Shown here piece after piece: positions 11,603 to 20,865 of a DNA stretch of 64,000 bases. This DNA comes from Solimonas_A sp052035235 (lineage in GTDB: Bacteria; Pseudomonadota; Gammaproteobacteria; Nevskiales; Nevskiaceae), in contig JBPOHT010000007.1 of the NCBI GenBank assembly GCA_052035235.1, positions 49,129-113,128 on the forward strand, given 5' to 3'. Numbering within the stretch: the first letter of the stretch is position 1; every line of letters begins with the position of its first letter. The notes below the pieces were generated by a model. The model saw only the letters and a list, made by a program, of their open reading frames with translations, had not been told where the DNA came from and made no database searches. The position numbers were made by a program, and so were the translations under genes.

Positions 11603-14080
11603 ATGTCGATTCTCTCCGTTGTACTGGCCGCGCTGCTGGCGGCCTGGGTCCTGGCCTATGTCGGTGCCCCGCTGCTGGTCTGGACGCTCGGTGCCGGGTT
11701 GCTGCTGCTGGCGCTCAAGGCCGTGGGCGCACTCGGCGCCACCGCGTTCGCGGTATCGGCGGCCGTGTTCCTGGTGCTGGCGGTCCTGCTCAATGTGCGC
11801 CCCCTGCGCCGTGCGGTGCTCACCGGCCCGATCTTCGGCGTGTTCAAGAAGGTGCTGCCGGAGATGTCGTCCACCGAGCGCGAGGCGCTGGAGGCCGGCG
11901 ATACCTGGTGGGAGGCGGATCTCTTCCGCGGCCGCCCGGCCTGGAACAAGCTGCTGGAGTTCAAGTACACCGCGCTCACCCCGCAGGAACAGTCCTTCCT
12001 CGACAACGAGTGCGAAGAGCTGTGCAAGCTCTGCGATGACTGGAAGATCGAGTTCGAGGACAAGGACCTGCCGCCGCAGGTCTGGGCCTACATCCGCGAG
12101 AAGAAGTTCTTCTCGATGCTGATCAAGAAGGAATACGGTGGCCTGGGCTTTTCCGCCAACGCGCAGTCGGCGGTGGTGACCAAGCTGGCGACCAAGTCGA
12201 TCACCATGGCGGTGACGGTTATGGTGCCCAACTCCCTGGGCCCCGGCGAACTGCTGATGCACTACGGCACCGACGAGCAGAAGCAGCAGTGGCTGCCCGG
12301 CCTGGTGTCCGGCAAGGAGATTCCCTGCTTCGGTCTCACCGGCCCCGAGGTCGGCTCCGACGCCACCGCGATGCCGGACCTCGGCACGGTCTGCTACGGC
12401 CAGCACGAGGGCAAGAAGGTGCTGGGCATCCGCCTGGACTTCTCCAAGCGCTACATCACGCTGGCGCCCATCGCCACGGTAGTCGGCCTGGCCTTCAAGC
12501 TGCGCGATCCGGAGGGTCTGCTCGGCGACAAGGCCAAGGCCGACTACGGCATCACCTGCGCGCTGATCCCGGCGAAGCATGAAGGCATGGAGATCGGCCG
12601 CCGCCACTACCCGGGCGCGGCCTTCCACAACGGCACGATCCATGGCCGTGGTGTGTTCATCCCGGTGGACTGGATCATCGGCGGCCCCGCCATGGCCGGC
12701 AAGGGCTGGCGCATGCTGGTGGAATGCCTGTCGGCCGGGCGCGGCATCTCGCTGCCGGCGCTCGGCACGGCGGCGGGGCAGAGTGCCTACCGCATGACCG
12801 GCGTCTACGGCCGCTTCCGCCGCCAGTTCAAGGTGGCGGTGGGCAAGTTCGAGGGCGTGCAGGAGGCCACCGGGCGCATCGCCGGCTACGCCTACACGCT
12901 GGAGGCCATGCGCGTGCTCACCGCCTCGGCGGTGGACCATTGCGCGCCGTCGGTGGTCACCGCCATCGCCAAGTACCACATGACCGAGCTGATGCGGAAG
13001 ATCGTCTCCGACGGCATGGACGTGATGGCCGGCAAGGCGATCCAGCAGGGCCCGCGCAACTTCATGGCCACCGCCTACAAGGCGGCGCCGGTGGCGATCA
13101 CCGTGGAAGGCGCCAACATCCTGACCCGTAACCTGATGATCTTCGGGCAGGGCGCCATCCGCTGCCACGAGTACGTGTTCCCGGAGATGGAGGCGGCGCG
13201 CGACGACGACCTGCCGAAGTTCGACCAGCTGCTGTTCGGCCACGTCGGCTTTTCCATCAACCGCGCCGTGCGCGCCTTCACGCTGGGCCTCACCGGCGCG
13301 CGCCTGGCGTCCTCGCCGGTGTCCGGCGAGATGGCGCCGTACTTCCGCCGCATGGAGCGCTACTCGGCGAGCCTGGCCTTCTGCTCCGACCTGACCATGG
13401 GTGTGCTGGGCGGCAAGCTGAAGTTCATGGAGCGCCTGTCGGCGCGCCTGGGCGACGTGCTGAGCCAGCTGTACATCGCCTCCGCGGTGGCCAAGTTCTA
13501 CCTCGAGGGCAGCAAGTCCGAGGCGGAGCTGGCGCATGCGCGCTGGGCGCTGGACCATGCCATGCACGAGATCGCCAAGGCCTTCGAGGGCTTCATCGAC
13601 AACTTCCCGGTGGCCTGGGCGCGTGGCGTGATGCGCCTGGTGGTGTTCCCGCTGGGCAATCGCGTGAAGCCGGTCAGCGACCGCCTCAACGCCGAGGTGG
13701 CCGACATGATCCTGGAGCCCAGCGACGTGCGCGAGCGCCTGTCCTGGCTGGTGTTCAAGAACGGCGGCGTGCACGACCCGGTCGGCCGCATGGAGCATGC
13801 CTGGGAGATCGCGCTGCGCAGCGAGGCCGCGTACCTGAAGTACTACAAGCACGCCAACCGCGGCGAGCTGGCCGGCGACACCGTGGCGGACCGCCTCAAG
13901 GACGCCGTCACGCGCAACCTCCTGTCGCGCGAGGAGGCCGACCAGGCCGCCGAGTACGACCGTGTGCGCTTTGACGTGATCCTGACCGATGATTTCAGCA
14001 AGGAATACATCGCCGGCAACTACGCGGCGGAGCGGGCGGACGTGATTGAGTTGTCGGCGGCGCGAGCGAAGCTGGCTTGA
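11603..14080 (+). CDS. fadE: Acyl-CoA dehydrogenase FadE
   Basis: FadE catalyses the first, FAD-dependent step of beta-oxidation (acyl-CoA to trans-2-enoyl-CoA). The product is 825 residues, the size of the large membrane-associated FadE class (E. coli FadE is 814). Two hydrophobic stretches occupy about residues 1-65. The acyl-CoA dehydrogenase core follows, with GLTGPEVGSDA (about 245), FHNGTIHGRGVFIP (about 342) and the segment TVEGANILTRNLMIFGQGAI (about 501), whose Glu is the expected catalytic base. The ATG at 11603 follows AAGGAGG; an upstream in-frame start at 11573 lacks a site. Confidence 0.95.
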   Translation: MSILSVVLAALLAAWVLAYVGAPLLVWTLGAGLLLLALKAVGALGATAFAVSAAVFLVLAVLLNVRPLRRAVLTGPIFGVFKKVLPEMSSTEREALEAGDTWWEADLFRGRPAWNKLLEFKYTALTPQEQSFLDNECEELCKLCDDWKIEFEDKDLPPQVWAYIREKKFFSMLIKKEYGGLGFSANAQSAVVTKLATKSITMAVTVMVPNSLGPGELLMHYGTDEQKQQWLPGLVSGKEIPCFGLTGPEVGSDATAMPDLGTVCYGQHEGKKVLGIRLDFSKRYITLAPIATVVGLAFKLRDPEGLLGDKAKADYGITCALIPAKHEGMEIGRRHYPGAAFHNGTIHGRGVFIPVDWIIGGPAMAGKGWRMLVECLSAGRGISLPALGTAAGQSAYRMTGVYGRFRRQFKVAVGKFEGVQEATGRIAGYAYTLEAMRVLTASAVDHCAPSVVTAIAKYHMTELMRKIVSDGMDVMAGKAIQQGPRNFMATAYKAAPVAITVEGANILTRNLMIFGQGAIRCHEYVFPEMEAARDDDLPKFDQLLFGHVGFSINRAVRAFTLGLTGARLASSPVSGEMAPYFRRMERYSASLAFCSDLTMGVLGGKLKFMERLSARLGDVLSQLYIASAVAKFYLEGSKSEAELAHARWALDHAMHEIAKAFEGFIDNFPVAWARGVMRLVVFPLGNRVKPVSDRLNAEVADMILEPSDVRERLSWLVFKNGGVHDPVGRMEHAWEIALRSEAAYLKYYKHANRGELAGDTVADRLKDAVTRNLLSREEADQAAEYDRVRFDVILTDDFSKEYIAGNYAAERADVIELSAARAKLA

Positions 14081-14097
14081 ATTGACAAACCGTCTTG

Positions 14098-14212
14098 CCT
14101 CTCCCTCCGGGAGAGGTCGCGCGTGGCGCGGGTGAGGGACGCCTTCTCCGCGAGCAGTGCCGCTCGTTGAAAGTGCGTCCCTCACCCACAGCCCCTCTCC
14201 CGGAGGGAGAGG
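14098..14212. repeat. Paired inverted intergenic repeats (REP-like)
   Basis: The segment 14098-14142 (CCTCTCCCTCCGGGAGAGG... to ...GGTGAGGGACGC) returns in inverted orientation at 14175-14212. Each copy contains its own small hairpin (CTCCCTCCGGGAG). The pair sits between fadE and the YjgR-type gene and would fold into one large hairpin, so it may act as a transcription or mRNA-stability barrier. Partial copies occur near 0.2 kb and 3.53 kb. Confidence 0.65.
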
Positions 14213-14282
14213 GGAGGTGGCGTTTCTTTTGTCATCCCGATTGGCGAAGATGGGCCATCTCCTCATCGCGACTCTCCCAGCC

Positions 14283-15833
14283 ATGACCGACCCGATCCTG
14301 ATCGGCAAGGGCGACGACACGCCCCAGTTCCTGCTGCCGGCCTATGCCAACCGCCATGGCCTGATCGCCGGCGCCACCGGCACCGGCAAGACCATCACCC
14401 TGCAGGGCCTGGCGGAGGGTTTCGCCGACATCGGCGTGCCGGTGTTCGCGGCCGACATCAAGGGCGATCTCTCCGGCATCGCCGCGGCGGGCGAGGCCAA
14501 GCCCAAGCTGGTCGAGCGTGCCGCGCAGATCGGCCTGACGGGTTATGCGCCGCAGAACTACCCCACGGTGTTCTGGGATGTATTCGGGGTCTCGGGCCAC
14601 CCGGTGCGCGCCACCATCTCCGACATGGGGCCGACGCTGCTGTCGCGCCTGCTGGACCTGTCCGACGTGCAGGAGGCCGTGCTGTCGCTAACCTTCAAGT
14701 ACTGCGACGAACAGGGCCTGCTGCTGCTGGACTTCAAGGACCTGCGCAGCGCGCTGATGCACGTGGCCGACAACGCCAAGGCCCTGGGCACCGAATACGG
14801 CCTGGTCAGCAAGGCTTCGGTCGGGGCCATCCAGCGCGCGCTGATCCAGCTGGAGCAGGACGGCGCGGAGGCCTTCTTCGGCGAACCGGCGATGGACCTG
14901 AACGATCTGATGCGCACGGATCTCAGCGGCAAGGGCATCGTCAACGTGCTGGCCGCCGACCAGCTGTTCCAGAAGCCGCGGCTCTACGCCACCTTCCTGC
15001 TGTGGTTGCTGGCGGAGCTGTTCGAGCGCCTGCCCGAGGCCGGTGATCTCGACAAGCCCAAGCTGGTGTTCTTCTTCGACGAGGCGCACCTGCTGTTCAA
15101 GGACGCGCCCAAGGCGCTGGTGGAGAAGGTGGAGCAGGTGGTGCGCCTGATCCGCTCCAAGGGCGTCGGTGTCTATTTCATCACCCAGAACCCGCTGGAC
15201 CTGCCGGAGAGCGTGCTGGGTCAGCTCGGTAACCGGGTGCAGCATGCGCTGCGCGCCTTCACCCCGCGTGACCAGAAGGCGGTGAAGGCGGCCGCCACCA
15301 CCTTCCGCAGCAATCCCAAGCTGGATGTCGCCACCGCCATCATGGAGTTGGGGGTGGGCGAGGCCCTGGTCTCCACGCTGCAGGACAAGGGCGTGCCCGG
15401 CATCGTCGAGCGCACCCTGATCCGCCCGCCGCGCTCGCGCATGGGCGCGCTGACCCCGGAGGAGCGCAAGACCGTGATGTCGCGCAGCCCGGTGGCCGGC
15501 AAGTACGACACCGTGGTGGACCGCGAATCGGCCTACGAGAAGCTGTCGCAGCGGACGGCCGAGGCCGCCCCGCCTCCGGCCGCCCCCAAGCCGGCGCCCG
15601 CACCCGCACCGCCCCCGAAGTCCGGGGACGGGGGCTGGTGGGACGAGGCCTCGTCCCAGCCGGTGCCCGGCAGCCGCCGCGCCGAGCCGGCCCCGCGCAA
15701 GCCCGCCGCCCGGCGCAGCGACACCGTGGCCGAGGCCGCCATCAAGAGCGCCACGCGCAGCATCGCCAATACCGTCGGCCGGGAGGTGGGGCGGACCCTG
15801 CTGCGCGGTATCCTGGGGTCGCTGAAGCGCTGA
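14283..15833 (+). CDS. DUF853 / YjgR-type HerA-like ATPase
   Basis: The 516-residue protein is a cytoplasmic P-loop ATPase of the YjgR (DUF853) family, related to HerA/FtsK motors. Walker A is GATGTGKT (about residues 31-38), Walker B LVFFFDEAHLLF (about 261), and FITQNPLDLPESVLGQLGNR (about 299) resembles the sensor region. A Pro/Ala-rich linker (about 425-450) is followed by a conserved C-terminal tail ending in VGREVGRTLLRGILGSLKR. The ATG at 14283 gives the normal N-terminus; an extension to 14157 lies in the repeat region. The biological role of the family is unclear. Confidence 0.88.
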   Translation: MTDPILIGKGDDTPQFLLPAYANRHGLIAGATGTGKTITLQGLAEGFADIGVPVFAADIKGDLSGIAAAGEAKPKLVERAAQIGLTGYAPQNYPTVFWDVFGVSGHPVRATISDMGPTLLSRLLDLSDVQEAVLSLTFKYCDEQGLLLLDFKDLRSALMHVADNAKALGTEYGLVSKASVGAIQRALIQLEQDGAEAFFGEPAMDLNDLMRTDLSGKGIVNVLAADQLFQKPRLYATFLLWLLAELFERLPEAGDLDKPKLVFFFDEAHLLFKDAPKALVEKVEQVVRLIRSKGVGVYFITQNPLDLPESVLGQLGNRVQHALRAFTPRDQKAVKAAATTFRSNPKLDVATAIMELGVGEALVSTLQDKGVPGIVERTLIRPPRSRMGALTPEERKTVMSRSPVAGKYDTVVDRESAYEKLSQRTAEAAPPPAAPKPAPAPAPPPKSGDGGWWDEASSQPVPGSRRAEPAPRKPAARRSDTVAEAAIKSATRSIANTVGREVGRTLLRGILGSLKR

Positions 15834-15896
15834 GCGGCCAAGGCCCCCGGGGGCGGCGGGCGCTATACTGCGCGCCCTTTGGAGTCTGCCGTCCCC

Positions 15897-16547
15897 ATGA
15901 GCCCGCCCCCGTCGCCCTACCGCCGTGCCGGCAATCCGCGCGCGCAGCTGGAAGCCGGACTGGCGCAACTGGGCCTGGATGGCAGCCTGGCCGACCCGCT
16001 GATGATCTACCTGGACGAGCTCCAGAAGTGGAATGCGGCCTACAACCTGACCGCGATCCGCGACGCGGGCGAGATCGTCACCCGGCACCTGCTGGACTCC
16101 CTGGCCCTGCTGCCCTACGTCGGTGGACGGATGCTCGATGTCGGTGCAGGCGCGGGCCTGCCGGGGATTCCGCTGGCCATTGCCAACCCGGCGCTGGACG
16201 TGACCGTGCTGGACAGCAACGGCAAGAAGGCCCGTTTCATGCGCCACGCCGTGCGCACGCTGGGCCTGCCCAACGTGGCCGTCGCCGAGACCCGGGTCGA
16301 GGCCTTCCAGCCTGAGTCGCCGTTCGGCGCGATCACCAGCCGGGCCTTTGCCTCGCTGACCGATTTCTTCACCGGCACCGAGGCCCTGATGGCCCCGGGT
16401 GGCCAATGGGTGGCCATGAAGGGCAAACTAGACCCGGAAGAGCTGGCCTCCGTGCCGGCTCGTTTCGTCGTTGGGGGAACGCATCGCCTGCGGGTGCCGG
16501 GGCTGGATGAAGATCGCCATGCGGTCATCGCAGGAATGAAGTCATGA
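15897..16547 (+). CDS. rsmG: 16S rRNA m7G527 methyltransferase RsmG
   Basis: RsmG (GidB) methylates N7 of G527 in 16S rRNA using SAM. The 216-residue product has the family's features: LQKWNAAYNLTAIRD near residue 44, the SAM-binding motif MLDVGAGAGLPGIPLAIANP near 80, VLDSNGKKARFMRH near 103 and ITSRAFASLTDFF near 147. Start is taken at the ATG at 15897 rather than 15879 by family length. The stop overlaps the parA start (ATGA), the usual rsmG-parA-parB operon. The mnmG gene that often precedes rsmG is absent here. Confidence 0.94.
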   Translation: MSPPPSPYRRAGNPRAQLEAGLAQLGLDGSLADPLMIYLDELQKWNAAYNLTAIRDAGEIVTRHLLDSLALLPYVGGRMLDVGAGAGLPGIPLAIANPALDVTVLDSNGKKARFMRHAVRTLGLPNVAVAETRVEAFQPESPFGAITSRAFASLTDFFTGTEALMAPGGQWVAMKGKLDPEELASVPARFVVGGTHRLRVPGLDEDRHAVIAGMKS

Positions 16548-17332
16548 GTTACGTCATCGCCGTAGCCAACCAGAAGGGCGGGGTGGGCAAGACCACCACG
16601 TCCATCAACCTTGCCGCGTCGCTCGCGGCCACCAAGCGCCGTGTGCTGCTGGTGGACCTCGACGCCCAGGGCAATGCCACCATGGGTATCGGCGTGGACA
16701 AGAGCGCGGTCTCCAAGACCGCGCGCGACCTCTTGCTGGAGCAGGCCAAGCCTGGCGAGGTGATCCAGTACCTGCCGGAGATCGGCCTGTCGCTGATGCC
16801 GGCCAATGGCGACATGACCGAGGCCGAGATCAAGCTTCGCGACGTCGCCGCCGGCGACTTCGCGCTCAAGAGCGTGCTGGCCGAGGTGGCCGACCAGTTC
16901 GACTTCGTGCTGCTGGATTGCCCGCCGGCCCTGTCCAAGCTGACCGTCAACGCCCTGGTGGCGGCCGACGGCGTGCTGATTCCGATGCAGTGCGAGTACT
17001 ACGCACTGGAGGGCCTCACCGCGCTGATGGACACGGTCAACAAGATCAAGCGGGTGATCAACCCGAAGCTGGAGATCGAGGGCCTGCTGCGCACGATGTT
17101 CGACCCGCGCAACAACCTGGCCAACGACGTCAGCAACCAGCTGACGCAGCACTTCGGCGACAAGGTCTACCGCACCATCATCCCGCGCAACGTGCGCCTG
17201 GCCGAGGCCCCCAGCCACGGCCTGCCGGTGATGCTCTACGACGCACAGTCCTCCGGCGCCAAGGCCTACCTGGCCCTGGCCGGCGAGGTCCTGCGCCGCC
17301 ACGACGGCGGGCAGATGAGGCTCAGCGCATGA
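16544..17332 (+). CDS. parA: Chromosome partitioning ATPase ParA (Soj)
   Basis: ParA is a DNA-bound dimeric ATPase that moves ParB-parS complexes to segregate the origin region. The 262-residue protein begins with a deviant Walker A, NQKGGVGKTTTSINLAASL (about residues 9-27), followed by LLVDLDAQGNATMGIG (about 36) and a Walker B-like FVLLDCPPALSKL (about 120). Length is typical for chromosomal ParA. It overlaps rsmG upstream and parB downstream by ATGA junctions. Confidence 0.96.
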   Translation: MSYVIAVANQKGGVGKTTTSINLAASLAATKRRVLLVDLDAQGNATMGIGVDKSAVSKTARDLLLEQAKPGEVIQYLPEIGLSLMPANGDMTEAEIKLRDVAAGDFALKSVLAEVADQFDFVLLDCPPALSKLTVNALVAADGVLIPMQCEYYALEGLTALMDTVNKIKRVINPKLEIEGLLRTMFDPRNNLANDVSNQLTQHFGDKVYRTIIPRNVRLAEAPSHGLPVMLYDAQSSGAKAYLALAGEVLRRHDGGQMRLSA

Positions 17333-18183
17333 ATGCACAGAAGAAGCGAGGCCTCGGCAGGGGCCTGGACGCCCTGCTCTCCAGCGCCACCGCGGTGAGC
17401 CCCACCGCCGAGCCCGGCGAGGAACTGCGCGAGCTGCCGCTGGACCATCTCGGCCCCGGCAAGCACCAGCCGCGCCGCCAGTTCGACGAAGAGGCGCTGC
17501 AGTCCCTGGCGGCCTCGATCCGCGCCCAGGGCGTGGTGCAGCCGATCGTGGTGCGCCCGGCAGGCGGCGACCGCTACGAGATCATCGCCGGCGAACGCCG
17601 CTGGCGCGCCGCCAAGCTGGCGGGGCTGAAGCAGATTCCGGCCGTGGTGCGCTCGCTCGACGAGCGTGGCGCGATGGCGGTGGCCCTGGTCGAGAACATC
17701 CAGCGCTCCGACCTGAACGCGCTGGAAGAAGCCGAGGCCCTGCACAAGCTGATCGAGGAATGCGGCCTGACGCACGAAGCCTGCGCCGAGGCGGTGGGCA
17801 AGTCGCGCACCGCGGTCAGCAACCTGCTGCGCCTGATGGAGCTCAATGCCGACGTGCAGGACCTGGTGCGTGAGCGCCGCCTGTCCTTCGGCCACGCCAA
17901 GGTACTGCTGGGCGTGCAGGGCGCGCGCCAGTCCTCGCTGGCGCAGATGGTCGCGGAGCAGCACCTGTCGGTGCGCCAGACCGAGGCGCTGGTGCAGGCC
18001 AACCCGCAGCAGAAGGCTGCGCCCAAGGCCGCTCCCGCGGCGATCGGCGAGATCGAGAAGGAAGTCGCCGGCCGCATCGGCCTGGCGGTGAAGTTGCAAC
18101 AGAACGACAAGGGACGCGGCAAGTTGACCGTGGCCTTCAAGAGCAATAGCGAACTGCAGAAACTGCTGGCGCTGCTCCGCTAG
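17329..18183 (+). CDS. parB: Chromosome partitioning CTPase/DNA-binding protein ParB (Spo0J)
   Basis: The 284-residue ParB starts MNAQKKRGLGRGLDALLSS, the N-terminal ParA-contacting box. The ParB/Srx domain follows, with QPRRQFDEEALQSLAASIRA, GVVQPIVVRP and the CTP-binding GERRWRAAKLAG (about residues 85-96), then ENIQRSDLNALEEAEA and the helix-turn-helix around CAEAVGKSRTAVSNLLRLM. The C-terminal 40 residues form the dimerisation domain. I saw no parS site (TGTTTCACGTGAAACA-like) in the window. Confidence 0.96.
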   Translation: MNAQKKRGLGRGLDALLSSATAVSPTAEPGEELRELPLDHLGPGKHQPRRQFDEEALQSLAASIRAQGVVQPIVVRPAGGDRYEIIAGERRWRAAKLAGLKQIPAVVRSLDERGAMAVALVENIQRSDLNALEEAEALHKLIEECGLTHEACAEAVGKSRTAVSNLLRLMELNADVQDLVRERRLSFGHAKVLLGVQGARQSSLAQMVAEQHLSVRQTEALVQANPQQKAAPKAAPAAIGEIEKEVAGRIGLAVKLQQNDKGRGKLTVAFKSNSELQKLLALLR

Positions 18184-18289
18184 AGGATACGAATCACCCT
18201 ACTCCGCCCCTCGCTGCAAGCTCGGGGCGCTCGCTACGGGTTCCTCGCATCCTCCTGGAGAGTGTGCGAGGCAAGCTGAGGAGAGGGTC

Positions 18290-19078
18290 ATGTCCACGAC
18301 GTATCGCACCGCGCTGATCACCGGCGCTTCCAGCGGCATCGGCGCCATCTTCGCCGAACAGCTCGCGGCCCAGGGCTCCGACCTGATCCTGGTGGCGCGC
18401 CGCCGGGATGAGCTGGAGCAGCTGGCGCAGCGTCTGCGCCAGGCCCATGGTCGCCGCGTGGAGGTTATCTCCATGGACCTGGCCAAGGCCGATCCGGGCG
18501 AACTGCTGGCCGAGGAAGTGAAGCGCCGCGGCCTGGAGGTGGACCTGCTGGTCAACAACGCCGGCTTCGGCTCCTCCGCCAACTTCCACGAGGATGGCTA
18601 CGAGCGTGACCAGCGCATGGTCGCGGTCAACATCGGTGCGCTCACCGAGCTGATCCACGCCTTCCTGCCGGCGATGGTCCAGGCCGGTCACGGTGCGGTG
18701 ATCAACATCGCCTCCGCTGCCGCGTTCCAGCCAATGCCCTACATGAGCGTCTACGGCGCCACCAAGGCCTACGTGCTGTCGCTGACGCAGGGCCTGTGGG
18801 CGGAGTACCGCAAGCGCGGCGTGCGCTTCCTTGCGGTTTGCCCCGGGCCGGTGGATACGCCGTTCTTCGAGGCGGCCGGCGGCGACAAGCTGAAGCAGGA
18901 GATTCCGCGCTCGGTGATGATGACGGCGGAGGCCGTGGTGGCCGGTAGCCTGCGCGCCCTGCAGCGCGATGCCTGCGTCTACGTGCCGGGGCTGGCCATC
19001 AAGCTGGGTGCGGTGATGCCGCGCCTGCTGCCGCGGCGCCTGCTGGCCGCCACCATGGGCCGCGTGATGAACCGCTGA
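18290..19078 (+). CDS. Short-chain dehydrogenase/reductase
   Basis: The 262-residue protein is a classical NAD(P)-dependent SDR: cofactor loop TGASSGIG (about residues 11-18), NNAGFG (about 89), the catalytic Ser in INIASAAAF (about 139) and YGATKAY with the Y-x3-K dyad (about 155). The basic residues after the second strand (VARRRDEL) suggest NADPH. The C-terminus is longer and basic (LPRRLLAATMGRVMNR), as in the DltE/YqjQ-like group. Substrate unknown. Upstream GAGGAGAGGGTC is a clear ribosome binding site. Confidence 0.88.
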   Translation: MSTTYRTALITGASSGIGAIFAEQLAAQGSDLILVARRRDELEQLAQRLRQAHGRRVEVISMDLAKADPGELLAEEVKRRGLEVDLLVNNAGFGSSANFHEDGYERDQRMVAVNIGALTELIHAFLPAMVQAGHGAVINIASAAAFQPMPYMSVYGATKAYVLSLTQGLWAEYRKRGVRFLAVCPGPVDTPFFEAAGGDKLKQEIPRSVMMTAEAVVAGSLRALQRDACVYVPGLAIKLGAVMPRLLPRRLLAATMGRVMNR

Positions 19079-19097
19079 GGCGGGCGAGGGACCGGGC

Positions 19098-20759
19098 ATG
19101 AGCGAGGTGGCCGAACCGCGGACCGAAATCCTCAAGCGCCTGCTGCGCGCGGGCGATTACGCGTCCGCGCTGCCGATTCTGGACCAGAAGTTGGCCGAGC
19201 GGCCCGACCAGGCGCCGTTGCACTGGCATCGCTCCCATTGCCTGTCGGCCCTGGGCCGGCAGCAGGAGGCGTTGGCGGCAGTGCTGCGCGTGATCGAGCT
19301 CAATCCGGATTTCGCCAAGGCCTGGCTGCGTCGCGCCGAGCTGACCTTCGCCCTGCGGGGGGAGTACCCGGAGCGTGAAGGCGACCTGCAGCTGGCCGTG
19401 GCGCTCGACGCCACGCTGGCCCCGGCGCATCGCGCGCTGGCGCTGATCCGGTACCAGCGCGGGCAACTTGCGGAGGCCGAGGCGTCGCTCGACCAGGCAC
19501 TGGCGCTCGACTCGGCCGATGGCGAAGGCCATGCCCTGCGCGCGTTGTGGGCCGGCAATGCCGCCCGCCGCCCGCTGCCGGGCGAGGACACCGTGCCGGC
19601 GGCCAACGGCGCGCTGCTGTCGCGTGCCCGCCTCGAATCCGCGGTGGCCGACCTGCGCCATGCCTTGCCGCGGGTGGCGGATGCCTCGCGCTACCGCATG
19701 CAGCTGGCGCGACGCCTGCAGGATCTCGGGCGCCATGCCGAGGCGGTGACGGAATACGAACTGCTGCTGACGGCACTGCCGGACGACCACGTCCTGCGCA
19801 ACGTCGCCGAGGAAATGCGCCGGCAGGCCTGGGACCAAGGCGCTGCCGAGCGCGATGCCGCCGCCGCGGCGCAGTCCTCCGCGCTGGCGAGCCAGCTGGA
19901 GTCGGCGGCGACGCCGGAGCCGGATGCCGGCCGTCGCAGCGCGGAGGACGAACTCGCCGCTTCCCTGCTGCGCAACGCTGCGCAGCAGATGCGCCAGGGC
20001 AAGGACCTGTCGGCGGTGCTGGAGCCGCTCGGCGACGGTGAGCCCGATACCCTGCTGGCCATCGGCATTGCCGACCAGCTGTTCCAGCTCGGGCACCAGC
20101 CGGCCAGCGAACTACGGCCGGCCCCGGCCGAGATCTTCCCCCCGTTCATGCGTCGCCATGCGGCCGTCGCGCGGCAGCAGCTTGCGGCCCTGGGTTTCGG
20201 TTATCTCGGCGACTTCGATCCGCGCCACCTGGCGCCGATGCTCAGCGAGAGCACGCTGCTGCGCTGCTATCTCTCCAGCGAGGGCGGCGTGGCGCTGAGC
20301 TTTGCCCTGCGGCCCTCCTGGCCCGGCTGGATCGGTTGGCTGCGCCTGAGACTGGCGGGCCAGCCGCGCAGCGCCGCGGTGATCGAGTTCGGCACCGAGT
20401 TCGACGACGGTCATTTCCTGGTGACCAACAACAGCGGCGATGCCAACGCCTTCGGCCCTGGCCCCCAGGTTGGCTTGCTGGCGCTGGCGCCGGGCACCTC
20501 GGCGGAGCGGCTGTTCGAGAACCATGTGCGCCGCTGCGGCGACTACCTGCGTCAGCACCCACAGGCCGAAAGGCGCCCCGTGGCCGACCTGGCCGGGCTG
20601 GTGGCGATGCAGGACCGCTACGCCCAGGCCAGGAACGACTACCGCCAGTCCATCGGCTATGTCACCGACGAGGAACTGCAGCGCCTGCTCGGCCCGCGCC
20701 AGGACCTGGCGGAGCGGGTGCGCGAGCAACTGGCGCGAATGGCCGCCGCTGAACGGTAG
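19098..20759 (+). CDS. Tetratricopeptide-repeat protein with unassigned C-terminal domain
   Basis: The 553-residue product has TPR-like helical pairs in the first 240 residues (for example ALHWHRSHCLSALGRQQEALA, YRMQLARRLQDLGRHAEAV). No signal peptide is visible, so it is probably cytoplasmic. The C-terminal 200 residues form a separate globular domain (FGYLGDFDPRHLAPML, FGTEFDDGHFLVTNNSGDAN, FENHVRRCGDYLRQH) that I do not recognise. It begins 19 bases after the SDR gene. Function unknown. Confidence 0.75.
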   Translation: MSEVAEPRTEILKRLLRAGDYASALPILDQKLAERPDQAPLHWHRSHCLSALGRQQEALAAVLRVIELNPDFAKAWLRRAELTFALRGEYPEREGDLQLAVALDATLAPAHRALALIRYQRGQLAEAEASLDQALALDSADGEGHALRALWAGNAARRPLPGEDTVPAANGALLSRARLESAVADLRHALPRVADASRYRMQLARRLQDLGRHAEAVTEYELLLTALPDDHVLRNVAEEMRRQAWDQGAAERDAAAAAQSSALASQLESAATPEPDAGRRSAEDELAASLLRNAAQQMRQGKDLSAVLEPLGDGEPDTLLAIGIADQLFQLGHQPASELRPAPAEIFPPFMRRHAAVARQQLAALGFGYLGDFDPRHLAPMLSESTLLRCYLSSEGGVALSFALRPSWPGWIGWLRLRLAGQPRSAAVIEFGTEFDDGHFLVTNNSGDANAFGPGPQVGLLALAPGTSAERLFENHVRRCGDYLRQHPQAERRPVADLAGLVAMQDRYAQARNDYRQSIGYVTDEELQRLLGPRQDLAERVREQLARMAAAER

Positions 20760-20865
20760 CGGAAGACCGACGAGCCGCCGACACCGTTGACACGACGGTG
20801 ACGCGCGCACCCGCAGCATCCCCCTTGCGCGAATCCCGCGCGGTGGAGCGGCCGCAGGCACCCCG

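Noticed and set aside
11585..14320. Minus-strand open frame of 911 codons opposite fadE
   Set aside because: Composition (His, Arg, Gln, Ala) and lack of motifs show it is the shadow of fadE.
16544..18183. A parS site near parAB
   Set aside because: No match to TGTTTCACGTGAAACA-like 16-mers was seen in or around these genes, or elsewhere in the window on reading.
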